Notes: a model not told the origin generated them from the letters alone. Shown: positions 8,578-17,462, counted from the stretch's first letter. The stretch: 64,000 nt of DNA from Aestuariibacter salexigens DSM 15300 (GCF_000429145.1 NZ_AUBH01000010.1:1-64000); one strand, 5' to 3'. A program made the numbers and translations.

Positions 8578-11500
8578 ATTTCGTCGGCAACTTCTTCACC
8601 TGTCGCGTCATACTTTGCAACAATGCCCTCAGCTTTGCGGGTTTTACCGGCTTATTCAGGTAGTTCACAGATTGTGCTTTACATTTTTCTATCAGTTCTT
8701 CTTCGCGGTTGGCAGTGACCAGTGCCGCTGGAATCCCGCTATCCAGCCGTTTTCGAATCGTGTCAATCAGGTCTAGACCGTTATGCTGTTCACTTAGCTG
8801 ATAATCTATCAACAACACCTGTGGATCGCTTGAAGCTGCGAGCGACAGGGCCTCATCCCAGTTGTCAGTGACAGTCACATCAATGTGCCATTTTTCCAGT
8901 AAGGTTTGCATGGCATCCAGATTTTCCCGCTGATCGTCGACACAAAGGGCACGAAGGCCATCAAATGCTGCATCACTTTTACGCTTCTGCGGTGCGGCAC
9001 TTAGCCCCGCTGGACACGCCGGTAATGAAACAGAAAAGCAGCTGCCTCTGCCGGGAACAGAGTCCACTTCCACTTTGCACCCCAGTTGACCAGCAAGTCT
9101 GGTAACGACCCCTAGCCCCAGCCCGACACCATGAGCCATACCTTGTTCAGCGCGATAAAAGTCGGCAAATACCTTTTTTTGTTGTTCCGGAGCAATGCCA
9201 ATACCAGTATCGCGAACCTGAACGATGATCGTCTCATTCACTTTGCGCGCGGTCAGCAGAATTTTTCCTTCTGCCGTGTACTTCAGTGCATTTGACAGCA
9301 GGTTTTGTACGATGCGGTACACAAAGGTTCTGTCCGCTTTGATCCAGTAGTGGCGTAACCGAGCGTTGAGTTGCAACCCTTTGTCCTGTGCCTGCATGCT
9401 GAATTCATCAATAAGCGGGCCAAGCACGGCACTCAGGTCGAGCGATTCGATATTGGGACGCATCTCTCCCTGGTCGAGCCGGGAGATATCAAGCAAGGTG
9501 GCAATCAGCGCTTCCGTCGATGACACGCTGTCGTTAAGTTTACGCAGGATCTGTTTGTTGTTGTCACTCAACTCGGCTTCTTGAAGCGCCGTGGTATAGA
9601 GTTTGGCCGCATTGAGAGGTTGCAATATGTCATGGCTTGCCAAAGCTAAAAACCGTGTCTTACTGGCATTGGCTTCTTCAGCAGCTTGCCGAGCTCTTAT
9701 CAGCTCTTTTTCTGCCTCGGCCCGTCGTTCAATTTCTAAACGCAGCTCAGCGTTGATGGAGTGCACTTCTTCGGTACGTTTTTTGATTCGGTGTTCAAGG
9801 TCAATGTTGGATTCTTCCAGTGCCTGCTGGATTTCTATATGGCCGGTAATGTCATTAAACGTAGTGACGAATCCACCGCCCGGTAAAGGGTTACCCGTCA
9901 TCTCAATCACCTTGCCGTCACTGCGCTGACGAGTAAAACGATGCGGGTTGCTTTTTTGCAGGTGATCTAGTCGCTTTTGTACAATTTCTTCAAGCTCACC
10001 GGGCCCACACTCTCCCCGAGCAGCATTGTAGCGCACCAGTTTTTCTATCGGTGTGCCTACCTGCAACAGTTCTGGCGGATAATTGAAAAGCGATGCGTAA
10101 CGTTTGTTCCAGGCGACCAGCTTGAGGTTTTTATCGATCACACTGATCCCCTGATCGATATTTTCCAGCGAGGTTAACAGCGCGGTCATGTTGAACTGCA
10201 TGGCCTGTGTGGTGTCGTCGAAAAAGTTGATCACCTCGGCAAAATCTAATTTTTTGCCGCGGATCACGCTATCAATCAGCGCTTTAGCACTGGACGCACC
10301 GATAACACCGCCTAATGCACGTTCACAGAATGCCAGAAATTGTTGGTCAGGATGTTCGTTATCCTGCAGCTTTTTATCTGTACGAAGTTCAAACTCTTCG
10401 ATGATTTGTTCACAGCGACTGCTGCCCATAAAGGTCGTAAGCAGGGTCAACAGGTCGCCCACTGTGACACTCTCATTGTGCTTTTTAATGGCGTTGCTGC
10501 GGGTTTCGGCAGGATAAACGAAGGCTTCGGCCTGGATCCTGTCTATCAATCGGGCCTGTGCCCATAAGGAAAATACTATGTACGCTACCGCATTAGCGAC
10601 AAGACTGATGATGGCACCCTGCGTCAGAATATCGGTCTGGGCCTGCAAGGTCACGCCCTCGCCGAGCATGGGCAGAATCGAAAACAACACCCAGCTTATC
10701 AAGCCTACCAATAACCCCGCATACACGCCGTGGGCATGGCCACATTTCCAGTAAAGCCCGCCGACGATAGCGGGGATCAGTTGAATAACCAAAGAAAACG
10801 CGATCAGGCCTATCGATGCCAACGTCCGGCTATTCGCCATCTGGTGCTGATACAACAGAGCGAGCATAAGTATCAGGCCGATAATCACCCGCCGGATGAT
10901 CAGAATTTTTCTGGTGTAGCTTGCTGTCTTATGTTCATGCTGTTTGAGTGCCAGCAACTTAGGCAACACCACGTCGTTGGTGAGCATTGTACTTAGGGTC
11001 AGTGTGGCAACGATGATCATGGCGGTCGCCGCCGATAGACCACCGAGAAATACCAGCATTTTCAGCAATGCCGACTCTGAGAAAATGGCGACACTGAGGA
11101 CATAGTTATCTGGCTCTATCGATGTGCCGGCGAATAAGCCCGACCCAACCACGGCAATAATCGGGATCACTGATGCTGTGATGAACAAGTACAGGGGAAA
11201 GAGCCAGCGAGCTGTTTTTAAGTGCTCTGGGTTGACGTTGTCAACAAACCCAACATGAAACTGACGTGGCAGGCAGATTACCGCAAGTCCTGCCATCAAG
11301 GTCTGCGCCCAGAAAGGCACTGTCTGCAAAGTAGATATGGCCTCGGGCGTCGTGTAGGTGGCCATGATCGGCTGGTCATTCATGCTGTGCCAGGTAAAAA
11401 ATGCCACGGCGGCAACTAATACCAGCGCACAGAGTTTCACCGTCGATTCGAACGCAATGGCCAGCATCAACCCGCGTCGATACTGGGTGACATCGGTTTG

Positions 11501-12013
11501 CTGCGTGCCGAAATAGATCGCGAAAATGGCAATAAAAAGGGTTGCCAGCACAACAATAAGGTCGCCGTGGGCCTGTTCTGAAACCAGTTGAAATGCCGAA
11601 CCAATGGCTTTCAGCTGCAGCGCGATATAGGGCACGGTTGCAAGCAGCGCGATAAGCGTCACCAGCAGTGCAACAGCCTGGCGCTTGCCATAACGCGAAG
11701 CGATAAAATCGGCAATAGTATTGATGTGCTGCTTTTTACTGACCAGCAGTAGTTTGTATAAAAAGCGATAGCCAAATAGGTAGATAATGGCAGGCCCCAG
11801 CAGAATGGGCAGGTAGCCCCAAGGGTCTTGCACGGATGACCCTACCGCACCAAAAAATGTCCAGGCTGTACAGTAGATCGCCAGTGCCAGTGAATAAATG
11901 GCTGGGTGACTGGTCAGCCAGCGCGCTGAGTGCGAGTTTTTATCTCCCCAGCGAGCAATCCAAAACAAACCAAACAGATAGAGAAGGGCTAAAAAGACCC
12001 AGCCGAACGCCAT
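8576..12013 (-). CDS. crbS: Sodium/solute symporter-type hybrid sensor histidine kinase, CrbS-like
   Basis: A 1145-residue membrane sensor. Residues ~1-490 form a sodium:solute symporter (SLC5-like) domain with about 13 membrane segments. A linker and a PAS domain (DQGISVIDKNLKLVAWN) follow. Next come the HisKA domain with phospho-acceptor His794 (ASHDILQPL), an ATPase domain (QNLLSNALKY, DTGIGI, GVGLGLG) and a receiver with Asp1070 (LIDYQLSE). This architecture is that of CrbS, which senses acetate-related cues and acts on CrbR. I start at ATG 12013 behind AGGATTT rather than TTG 12028. It is convergent with crbR and divergent from the symporter operon. Confidence 0.88.
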   Translation of the reverse strand: MAFGWVFLALLYLFGLFWIARWGDKNSHSARWLTSHPAIYSLALAIYCTAWTFFGAVGSSVQDPWGYLPILLGPAIIYLFGYRFLYKLLLVSKKQHINTIADFIASRYGKRQAVALLVTLIALLATVPYIALQLKAIGSAFQLVSEQAHGDLIVVLATLFIAIFAIYFGTQQTDVTQYRRGLMLAIAFESTVKLCALVLVAAVAFFTWHSMNDQPIMATYTTPEAISTLQTVPFWAQTLMAGLAVICLPRQFHVGFVDNVNPEHLKTARWLFPLYLFITASVIPIIAVVGSGLFAGTSIEPDNYVLSVAIFSESALLKMLVFLGGLSAATAMIIVATLTLSTMLTNDVVLPKLLALKQHEHKTASYTRKILIIRRVIIGLILMLALLYQHQMANSRTLASIGLIAFSLVIQLIPAIVGGLYWKCGHAHGVYAGLLVGLISWVLFSILPMLGEGVTLQAQTDILTQGAIISLVANAVAYIVFSLWAQARLIDRIQAEAFVYPAETRSNAIKKHNESVTVGDLLTLLTTFMGSSRCEQIIEEFELRTDKKLQDNEHPDQQFLAFCERALGGVIGASSAKALIDSVIRGKKLDFAEVINFFDDTTQAMQFNMTALLTSLENIDQGISVIDKNLKLVAWNKRYASLFNYPPELLQVGTPIEKLVRYNAARGECGPGELEEIVQKRLDHLQKSNPHRFTRQRSDGKVIEMTGNPLPGGGFVTTFNDITGHIEIQQALEESNIDLEHRIKKRTEEVHSINAELRLEIERRAEAEKELIRARQAAEEANASKTRFLALASHDILQPLNAAKLYTTALQEAELSDNNKQILRKLNDSVSSTEALIATLLDISRLDQGEMRPNIESLDLSAVLGPLIDEFSMQAQDKGLQLNARLRHYWIKADRTFVYRIVQNLLSNALKYTAEGKILLTARKVNETIIVQVRDTGIGIAPEQQKKVFADFYRAEQGMAHGVGLGLGVVTRLAGQLGCKVEVDSVPGRGSCFSVSLPACPAGLSAAPQKRKSDAAFDGLRALCVDDQRENLDAMQTLLEKWHIDVTVTDNWDEALSLAASSDPQVLLIDYQLSEQHNGLDLIDTIRKRLDSGIPAALVTANREEELIEKCKAQSVNYLNKPVKPAKLRALLQSMTRQVKKLPTK

Positions 12014-12059
12014 GTTAAATCCTAACAACTTGTTTACAACCTCGACTCTATCACAGTCA

Positions 12060-12123
12060 GACCAAGGTCGTAGGGATGTACGACCATGGTCTCATTCCTA
12101 GTTATACCGTGCACGTCTACAGT
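12060..12123 (+). promoter_or_regulatory. Putative CrbR-controlled promoter of the symporter operon
   Basis: GACCAAGGTC (12060-12069) and the perfect palindrome GACCATGGTC (12082-12091) are 22 bp apart, two helical turns. The second is followed by TCTCATTCCTAGTT and by TACAGT (12118-12123), a possible -10 box 36 bp from its first base. In the acs promoter the matching distance is 35 bp. The shared layout supports one activator for both operons. Confidence 0.5.
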
Positions 12124-12270
12124 ATATCCAACCTCCCTGATTATGCGGCGATTTTGGGAAATTTTTACTACATCACGTTGCATATCGCTGGTCTGCTAAA
12201 GGGGCAAAATGCCGGCGTTAGGGAAATGTAAAAAACGTTACATCACAGATACCTGAACGAGGAACGAAAG

Positions 12271-12537
12271 ATGGCATTTAAGAACGAGGAAGACAAGGTT
12301 GCGTATTGGCGAGAGAACATCTCGCTGGTGCTGACCCTATTGGCGGTATGGTTTGCCGTGTCCTTTGGCGCAGGGATCCTGCTGGTCGACGTGTTGAATT
12401 CAATTCAATTTTTCGGCTTCAAGCTCGGATTCTGGTTCGCTCAGCAGGGCTCCATATATGTATTCGTGGTGCTGATTTTTGTCTACATGGCAAAGATGAA
12501 TGCACTGGATAAAAAATACGGCGTAGACGAGGAGTAA
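12271..12537 (+). CDS. DUF4212 small subunit of a sodium/solute symporter
   Basis: An 88-residue protein with two membrane segments, ending in KKYGVDEE. It belongs to the DUF4212 family, whose members are encoded directly before a large SSS-family symporter and are taken as its small subunit. The N-terminal YWRENISLVLTLLAVWF is typical. The ribosome-binding site GAGGAACG precedes the ATG, and the stop is 4 bp before the large subunit, so the two are co-translated. It probably acts in the inner membrane in uptake of acetate or another short carboxylate; the substrate is inferred from neighbours. Confidence 0.88.
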   Translation: MAFKNEEDKVAYWRENISLVLTLLAVWFAVSFGAGILLVDVLNSIQFFGFKLGFWFAQQGSIYVFVVLIFVYMAKMNALDKKYGVDEE

Positions 12538-12541
12538 TCAC

Positions 12542-14248
12542 ATGGACTTACAAATGATGACATTCCTGGTCGTCGGCGCGACATTTCTTCTCTACATCGG
12601 TATCGCGGTATGGGCGCGTGCTGGCTCGACTAACGACTTCTATGTCGCCGGTGGTGGAGTAAATCCGATTGCCAACGGTATGGCCACCGCAGCCGACTGG
12701 ATGTCTGCAGCTTCTTTCATTTCTATGGCCGGTCTTATCTCGTTTATGGGCTACGACGGTGCAGTGTATCTGATGGGCTGGACAGGTGGTTACGTACTAC
12801 TTGCGCTGTGTTTGGCACCTTACCTGCGTAAGTTCGGTAAATTCACCGTACCTGATTTTATCGGTGATCGTTATTACTCACAGACGGCCCGTACCGTGGC
12901 TGTTGTATGTGCCATATTCGTGTGCTTCACCTATGTGGCGGGTCAGATGCGTGGTGTTGGTGTGGTTTTCAGCCGCTTCCTTGAAGTGGATATCGTCACT
13001 GGCGTCGTGATTGGTATGGCTATCGTGTTCTTCTATACGGTATTGGGTGGCATGAAAGGGATCACTTACACGCAGGTTGCGCAGTACTGTGTATTGATCT
13101 TTGCGTATATCGTCCCTGCTGTATTTATTTCCATTATGGTAACAGGTCACGTGCTGCCACAGACAGGCTTTGGCGCCACGCTCGCCGACGGATCGGGGAT
13201 GTACTTGTTAGAGAAACTCGACGGGCTATCGGTGGAACTCGGGTTTAATGAGTACACCAACGGCAGTAAGAGCATGATTGACGTGTTCTTTATTACCGCC
13301 GCGTTAATGGTGGGAACAGCTGGTTTGCCTCACGTAATCGTGCGTTTCTTTACGGTGCCAAAAGTACGCGATGCGCGTAAGAGTGCTGGCTGGGCGTTGA
13401 TCTTTATTGCTGGTCTGTACACTACTGCGCCTTCGCTGGCTGCATTTGCCCGGGTCAATATGATTGAAACCATCAACGGCGTTGAGCAGCAGGGCACTCC
13501 ATATGCATCAGCCCCCACCTGGATCAAAAACTGGGAGAAAACCGGATTGATCAGCTGGGATGACAAAAACGGTGACGGCAAGATGTTCTACTCGGGTGAT
13601 GAGCGCAATGAGATGAAAGTTGACCGTGACATCATGGTACTGGCTAACCCTGAGATTGCTAACCTGCCAGCCTGGGTGATTGCCCTGGTAGCGGCCGGTG
13701 GTGTTGCCGCGGCGCTATCAACCTCAGCGGGTCTGTTACTGGTCATATCAACATCAGTCTCTCACGACCTGTTGAAACGAAATCTGGCGCCCAATATTAC
13801 CGATAAGCAGGAGCTGTTTTATGCGCGATTGGCCGCAGCAGTTGCGATTGGTATCGCAGGCTACTTCGGTATTAACCCGCCCGGATTTGTCGCGCAGGTA
13901 GTGGCATTCGCCTTCGGTCTGGCAGCGTCCTCCTTCTTCCCGGCCATTATTATGGGTATCTTTATGAAGAAGATGAACAAGCAGGGTGCAATAGCCGGTA
14001 TGGTCTCAGGTATCGCCTTTACTGCCGCGTATATCATTTACTTCAAGTTCGTCAATCCTGCCGCGAATGTGCCCGCCAACTGGTGGTTTGGGATCTCGCC
14101 AGAAGGGATTGGTACGCTGGGTATGTTGGTTAACTTTGGTGTTGCGTACGTGGTATATCGCGCTACCGGAGAGGCACCAGAAGAAATCCAGCAGCTGGTA
14201 GAAGATATCCGCTATCCTAAAGGTGCTGGCGAAGCGTCTGCCCACTAG
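12542..14248 (+). CDS. Sodium:solute symporter, large subunit (acetate-permease ActP-like)
   Basis: A 568-residue transporter of the sodium:solute symporter family with about 13 membrane helices. Its sequence (NDFYVAGGGVNPIANGMATAADWMSAASF region, GLPHVIVRFFTVP, ALSTSAGLLLVI) fits the ActP-related group always paired with a DUF4212 protein. A hydrophilic loop around residue 340 carries DKNGDGKMFYSGDE, similar to a calcium-binding loop. The GAGGAG site precedes ATG 12542. Between acs/crbRS on one side and a DUF294 regulator on the other, acetate or a similar carboxylate is the likely substrate, but this is context only. Confidence 0.88.
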   Translation: MDLQMMTFLVVGATFLLYIGIAVWARAGSTNDFYVAGGGVNPIANGMATAADWMSAASFISMAGLISFMGYDGAVYLMGWTGGYVLLALCLAPYLRKFGKFTVPDFIGDRYYSQTARTVAVVCAIFVCFTYVAGQMRGVGVVFSRFLEVDIVTGVVIGMAIVFFYTVLGGMKGITYTQVAQYCVLIFAYIVPAVFISIMVTGHVLPQTGFGATLADGSGMYLLEKLDGLSVELGFNEYTNGSKSMIDVFFITAALMVGTAGLPHVIVRFFTVPKVRDARKSAGWALIFIAGLYTTAPSLAAFARVNMIETINGVEQQGTPYASAPTWIKNWEKTGLISWDDKNGDGKMFYSGDERNEMKVDRDIMVLANPEIANLPAWVIALVAAGGVAAALSTSAGLLLVISTSVSHDLLKRNLAPNITDKQELFYARLAAAVAIGIAGYFGINPPGFVAQVVAFAFGLAASSFFPAIIMGIFMKKMNKQGAIAGMVSGIAFTAAYIIYFKFVNPAANVPANWWFGISPEGIGTLGMLVNFGVAYVVYRATGEAPEEIQQLVEDIRYPKGAGEASAH

Positions 14249-14270
14249 GGATGCAAACTGTAAGATGTCA

Positions 14271-14294
14271 AGGCCCGGCGTTTGCCGGGCTTTT
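14271..14294 (+). terminator. Terminator or attenuator after the symporter gene
   Basis: GCCCGGC (14273-14279), loop GTTT, GCCGGGC (14284-14290), then TTTT. It lies in the 78-bp gap before the next same-strand gene, so it may only partly stop transcription. Confidence 0.7.
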
Positions 14295-14326
14295 CGGTTA
14301 AGGCGAAGTAAAGGAGATCACCCCGC

Positions 14327-16165
14327 ATGAATGCTGTAGCCCCACAACAAGCCCTGGAGTTCCTGCGAAGTTCAGCGCCGTTTGATGGTGTGGATGAAAA
14401 ACACCGTATTAGTGCGGCGCAGCACACGCGGGTGATTTATTTAACTGAGGAAAATAAACAGGAATTGTTGGCTGAACAGCAGGGAAGATTGTTTTTAATC
14501 CATAGCGGCCAATATTCAGTGAAAGACTCTGATGGGGCACAGCGACATGTAAGCGAGGGCGACTACTTTGGTTTCAGTGGCCTATTGGACCGCATCGATT
14601 ACCCCATCGAATTAAGCGTAGACAGCCCGGGGCTGGTGTACTGTATCGACGGTGAAACTTTCACGACATTAATCAAGCATTCCGCCAGTTTTAGCCAGTT
14701 TTTCAAAGGGGCCAGAGAAGAGGAATTGCAAAATCAGGCGGTATCAGATTCCAATTCAATGTGGTTATACAAACCGCTGGCTGAAGTCATAAGCGGGGAT
14801 GCGGTATCGGCCGAGCACAACGTCACAATTCAACAGGCAGCCTCTGTCATGTCTGAGCGAGGTGTTTCATCCCTCCTTATCACCGAAAAGGGCGAGCTGG
14901 TGGGCATTGTCACTGACAGAGATTTGCGTAATCGCGTGGTTGCACTTGGAGCGGATATGGGCAAGCCAGTCAGTACTATCATGACTCGCGACCCTGCCCG
15001 CATACGACATAATCGCACCATGTTTAATGCGTTATCCATTATGAGTGAACGCAACATACATCACCTTCCCGTCATTGATGAGATGTCCCGACGTCCGCTA
15101 GGCATGATAACGGCCTCTGACATTGTGCGTCACCAGAAAAGCAATGTGCTATTTATTATTGGCGAGCTATCGAAAGCACAAAACCTGTACGAACTTACCC
15201 GCTGTTCGTGGCAAATGCCTCATTATCTTGCCACCCATGCCAAGCGACTTGGAGATTTCGATATTGCTGGCAAAGTGCTGTCGCAGGCTACGGATATAAT
15301 GACCCGCAGACTGATCACATTTTTTCAGCAACAGCATGGCAGTGCGCCAATGTCGTATTGCTGGATAGTGTACGGTTCACAGGCCAGAGAAGACCAGACC
15401 ATGGGCTCTGATCAGGACAATGCGTTGCTGTTGGCTGATAAACCAGATGAGCAACAGGCTGAGTACTTCAGGCAGATGTCCGAATATGTTTGTCAGGGCC
15501 TCGGAAAATGTGGCATCAAGCTTTGTGACGGCAACATTATGGCGTCCAATCCGGATTTGCGCCTGAGCATTGATGACGCTATCGCAGAAGCAAAGCGCTG
15601 GGTCAGACAGCCTACCAAAGAAGCCATTATGCACTTTAATATCTTCCTCGATGCGCGCGCGGTTGCGGGTGATATGTCGCTGTTTAATCGAATGCAGTCA
15701 GCCCGTGCACCGCTGCTAAAACAGAACATGTTTCTCGCTGCTTTGGCCCGCCATGCCAATGAAGCCAGTGTTCCGCTCTCCATGTTTCAGAAGTTTGTAT
15801 ATGCCAAAGGCCGTGATGTACAAGATAGTATTGATATTAAGAAGCAGGCGGTGGCGATAATTAATAACCTTGTGCGTTTATATGCCCTGGCGAACGAATT
15901 AAAAATGCCCGCAACGCTGGCCCGTCTTGCTAACCTGCCCGAGAATGCAGGGTTAAGTCCTCGTGATGCTGACAATCTGCGCGACATCTGGTTGTTTCTA
16001 AACCGACTGCGCTGGCGACATCAGTTGCAAAATAGCGTAACCGATAATTATGTGCGCGTCAGTGATCTGTCATCGATCGAAAAACACCAGTTAAAAGCGG
16101 CATTCAAAGCTATTGAAAGAGCGCAGCAGGCGGCAGTGATGAAGTTCAGTGGGGGAGTAAATTGA
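14327..16165 (+). CDS. cNMP-binding/CBS-domain/DUF294 nucleotidyltransferase-like regulator
   Basis: A 612-residue cytoplasmic protein. Domains in order: a cyclic-nucleotide-binding-like domain (~20-130), two CBS domains (~145-275, with GIVTDRDLRNR and GMITASDI), a DUF294 nucleotidyltransferase domain with GSQAREDQTMGSDQD (~345-365), and a DUF294 C-terminal helical domain. The GS..R..SDQD pattern keeps the metal-binding acids of GlnD-like nucleotidyltransferases. Such proteins are often encoded beside acetate symporters and a DEDDh exonuclease, as here. The target is unknown. AAGGAGAT gives a strong ribosome-binding site. The stop overlaps the next start. Confidence 0.85.
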   Translation: MNAVAPQQALEFLRSSAPFDGVDEKHRISAAQHTRVIYLTEENKQELLAEQQGRLFLIHSGQYSVKDSDGAQRHVSEGDYFGFSGLLDRIDYPIELSVDSPGLVYCIDGETFTTLIKHSASFSQFFKGAREEELQNQAVSDSNSMWLYKPLAEVISGDAVSAEHNVTIQQAASVMSERGVSSLLITEKGELVGIVTDRDLRNRVVALGADMGKPVSTIMTRDPARIRHNRTMFNALSIMSERNIHHLPVIDEMSRRPLGMITASDIVRHQKSNVLFIIGELSKAQNLYELTRCSWQMPHYLATHAKRLGDFDIAGKVLSQATDIMTRRLITFFQQQHGSAPMSYCWIVYGSQAREDQTMGSDQDNALLLADKPDEQQAEYFRQMSEYVCQGLGKCGIKLCDGNIMASNPDLRLSIDDAIAEAKRWVRQPTKEAIMHFNIFLDARAVAGDMSLFNRMQSARAPLLKQNMFLAALARHANEASVPLSMFQKFVYAKGRDVQDSIDIKKQAVAIINNLVRLYALANELKMPATLARLANLPENAGLSPRDADNLRDIWLFLNRLRWRHQLQNSVTDNYVRVSDLSSIEKHQLKAAFKAIERAQQAAVMKFSGGVN

Positions 16166-16839
16166 GTCTACTGTCACGAATTCAGCAATGGCTCAATCCG
16201 GCTTCGGCCATTCCTGTACAATGGCAGGACATAAAAATAAAAGAGCTCCCGCTCATTGGTATTGATCTGGAACTCACTTCTCTGGACATCAGTACATCAA
16301 ACATTACCTCAATTGGCTGGGTAAAGGGGCAGGGCAACTGCCTCGATCTAGCCAGTTGTCATTATTCTGTTATTTGCACCACTGAAAGCCTGAACCAAAG
16401 TCCGGTTATTCATGGTCTGACCGCCGAGACCATTGCGCTTGGAGAAGACGTTAAGGACGCATTACAAATGCTAATACAGGAGGCTCATAACCATGTATGG
16501 GTGTTACATAACGTGACGTTGGACATGGGGGTGTTGTTCCGACTTATCAGACAATTTGGTCTGACAATGCCGCCTGTCGTGACCATAGATACGTTAAAAC
16601 TGGCGGTATACCAGTTGCAAAAGCAGCATCAGATGATGCCGCCCAACAGCGCCACTTTGACAGTGTGCAGACAGCGACATGATTTGCCACTGGCGCCCGC
16701 TCACAACGCGCTGGACGATGCCGTCGCTACGCTGGAGCTGCTGTTTGCTCAACTTTATCAACTTGATGCAAAGGGACAAATAACCCTCGCCGATCTGATG
16801 CACAGCGGCGCTATTAACGTGCATCAGCTGAATAGTTAA
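16162..16839 (+). CDS. DEDDh 3'-5' exonuclease (DNA polymerase III epsilon-like)
   Basis: A 225-residue exonuclease-fold protein. The DEDDh residues are visible: IDLELT (Asp and Glu), the HNVTLDMGVL strand (second Asp), and AHNALDDAVAT (His and Asp). It is too divergent and in the wrong context to be DnaQ itself. The start is TTG 16162, overlapping the TGA of the DUF294 gene in TTGA, with GGGGGAG 6 nt upstream. The tight coupling to the DUF294 protein is seen in many gammaproteobacteria and suggests a shared nucleotide-related role, which remains unknown. Confidence 0.82.
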   Translation: MSLLSRIQQWLNPASAIPVQWQDIKIKELPLIGIDLELTSLDISTSNITSIGWVKGQGNCLDLASCHYSVICTTESLNQSPVIHGLTAETIALGEDVKDALQMLIQEAHNHVWVLHNVTLDMGVLFRLIRQFGLTMPPVVTIDTLKLAVYQLQKQHQMMPPNSATLTVCRQRHDLPLAPAHNALDDAVATLELLFAQLYQLDAKGQITLADLMHSGAINVHQLNS

Positions 16840-16870
16840 GCAACTGCAAAAAAACTTAATTAGACCCCGC

Positions 16871-16876
16871 TATAAT
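16871..16876 (+). promoter_or_regulatory. -10 box of the tRNA-Leu promoter
   Basis: A perfect TATAAT about 107 bp before the mature tRNA 5' end. I see no good -35 box at 16-18 bp, so the promoter start is approximate. Confidence 0.5.
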
Positions 16877-16982
16877 GTATTGACAAGCGCCCGGACAACA
16901 CGTATCTTTCGCGTCCCAAGTCAAGCAGCGCTTGATTTGCACAGAATAGCAGCTAGTCACAGAGTGGCGCTGAAAGAATTCT

Positions 16983-17069
16983 GCCCAGGTGGTGAAATTG
17001 GTAGACACGCTAGCTTCAGGTGCTAGTGCTCGAAAGGGCGTGGCGGTTCAAGTCCGCCCCTGGGCACCA
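16983..17069 (+). tRNA. tRNA-Leu (anticodon CAG)
   Basis: An 87-nt class II tRNA. The acceptor stem GCCCAGG (16983-16989) pairs with CCTGGGC (17059-17065), followed by A and an encoded CCA (17067-17069). The anticodon stem CTAGC/GCTAG encloses TTCAGGT with anticodon CAG at 17017-17019. A long variable arm (TGCTCGAAAGGGCGT) identifies it as leucine-type. It reads CUG codons. A perfect 18-bp terminator hairpin follows 3 nt later. Confidence 0.97.
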
Positions 17070-17072
17070 TAC

Positions 17073-17111
17073 AAAAGAAAAGGCCTCGTCAACGACGAGG
17101 CCTTTTCTTTT
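17073..17111 (+). terminator. Terminator of tRNA-Leu
   Basis: An 18-bp perfect stem, 17073-17090 with 17094-17111, loop AAC, rich in A on the left and T on the right. Confidence 0.93.
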
Positions 17112-17271
17112 ATGCGTCCGAGGCGGGTACCGCCCATGGGGTGAGGCTCCGGTCTTCGAAGAAGAATCCGAGTGAGTTAACCTCACTCGGATAGGAACGA
17201 ACGGCTGACCAGGAAGGTCAGCCTGGTATGACCCACCAGGGACGGATTGCTAATTAACGCTATCTATTTGC
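17083..17271 (+). repeat. Structured tandem repeat downstream of tRNA-Leu, copy 1
   Basis: The first of two ~188-bp direct repeats, starting inside the tRNA terminator. It holds hairpin 1 at 17168-17190 (9-bp stem CCGAGTGAG/CTCACTCGG, loop TTAAC), hairpin 2 at 17203-17223 (8-bp stem GGCTGACC/GGTCAGCC, loop AGGAA), and a weaker CTGGT/ACCAG hairpin at 17223-17239. The two loops and their order match the element after tuf. No convincing open frame with a ribosome-binding site is present. It is reminiscent of the tandem repeats behind E. coli tyrT that yield rtT RNA, by position only. Confidence 0.75.
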
Positions 17272-17462
17272 GCCTCGTCATCGACGAGGCCTTTTCTTTT
17301 ATGCGTCCGAGGCGGTCCCGCCCATAGGGTGAGGCTCCGGTCTTCGAAGAAGAATCCGAGTGAGTTAACCTCACTCGGATTGGAACGAGCGGCTGACCAG
17401 GAAGGTCAGCCTGGTATAGTCCACCAGGGACGGATTGCTAATTAACGCTATCTGTTCGCGCC
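17272..17462 (+). repeat. Structured tandem repeat downstream of tRNA-Leu, copy 2
   Basis: The second copy of the ~188-bp unit, about 95% identical to the first. It begins with its own terminator hairpin GCCTCGTC/GACGAGGC (17272-17290) followed by CTTTTCTTTT, and repeats both hairpins with identical stems. Differences cluster in the GGCGG..CCGCC segment and at the 3' end. A third unit is not present: the sequence diverges after about 17462. Confidence 0.75.

Noticed and set aside
13560-13610. Calcium-binding EF-hand in the symporter large subunit
   Set aside because: DKNGDGKMFYSGDE is close, but the position-12 acid is displaced by one residue, and it appears typical of the family.
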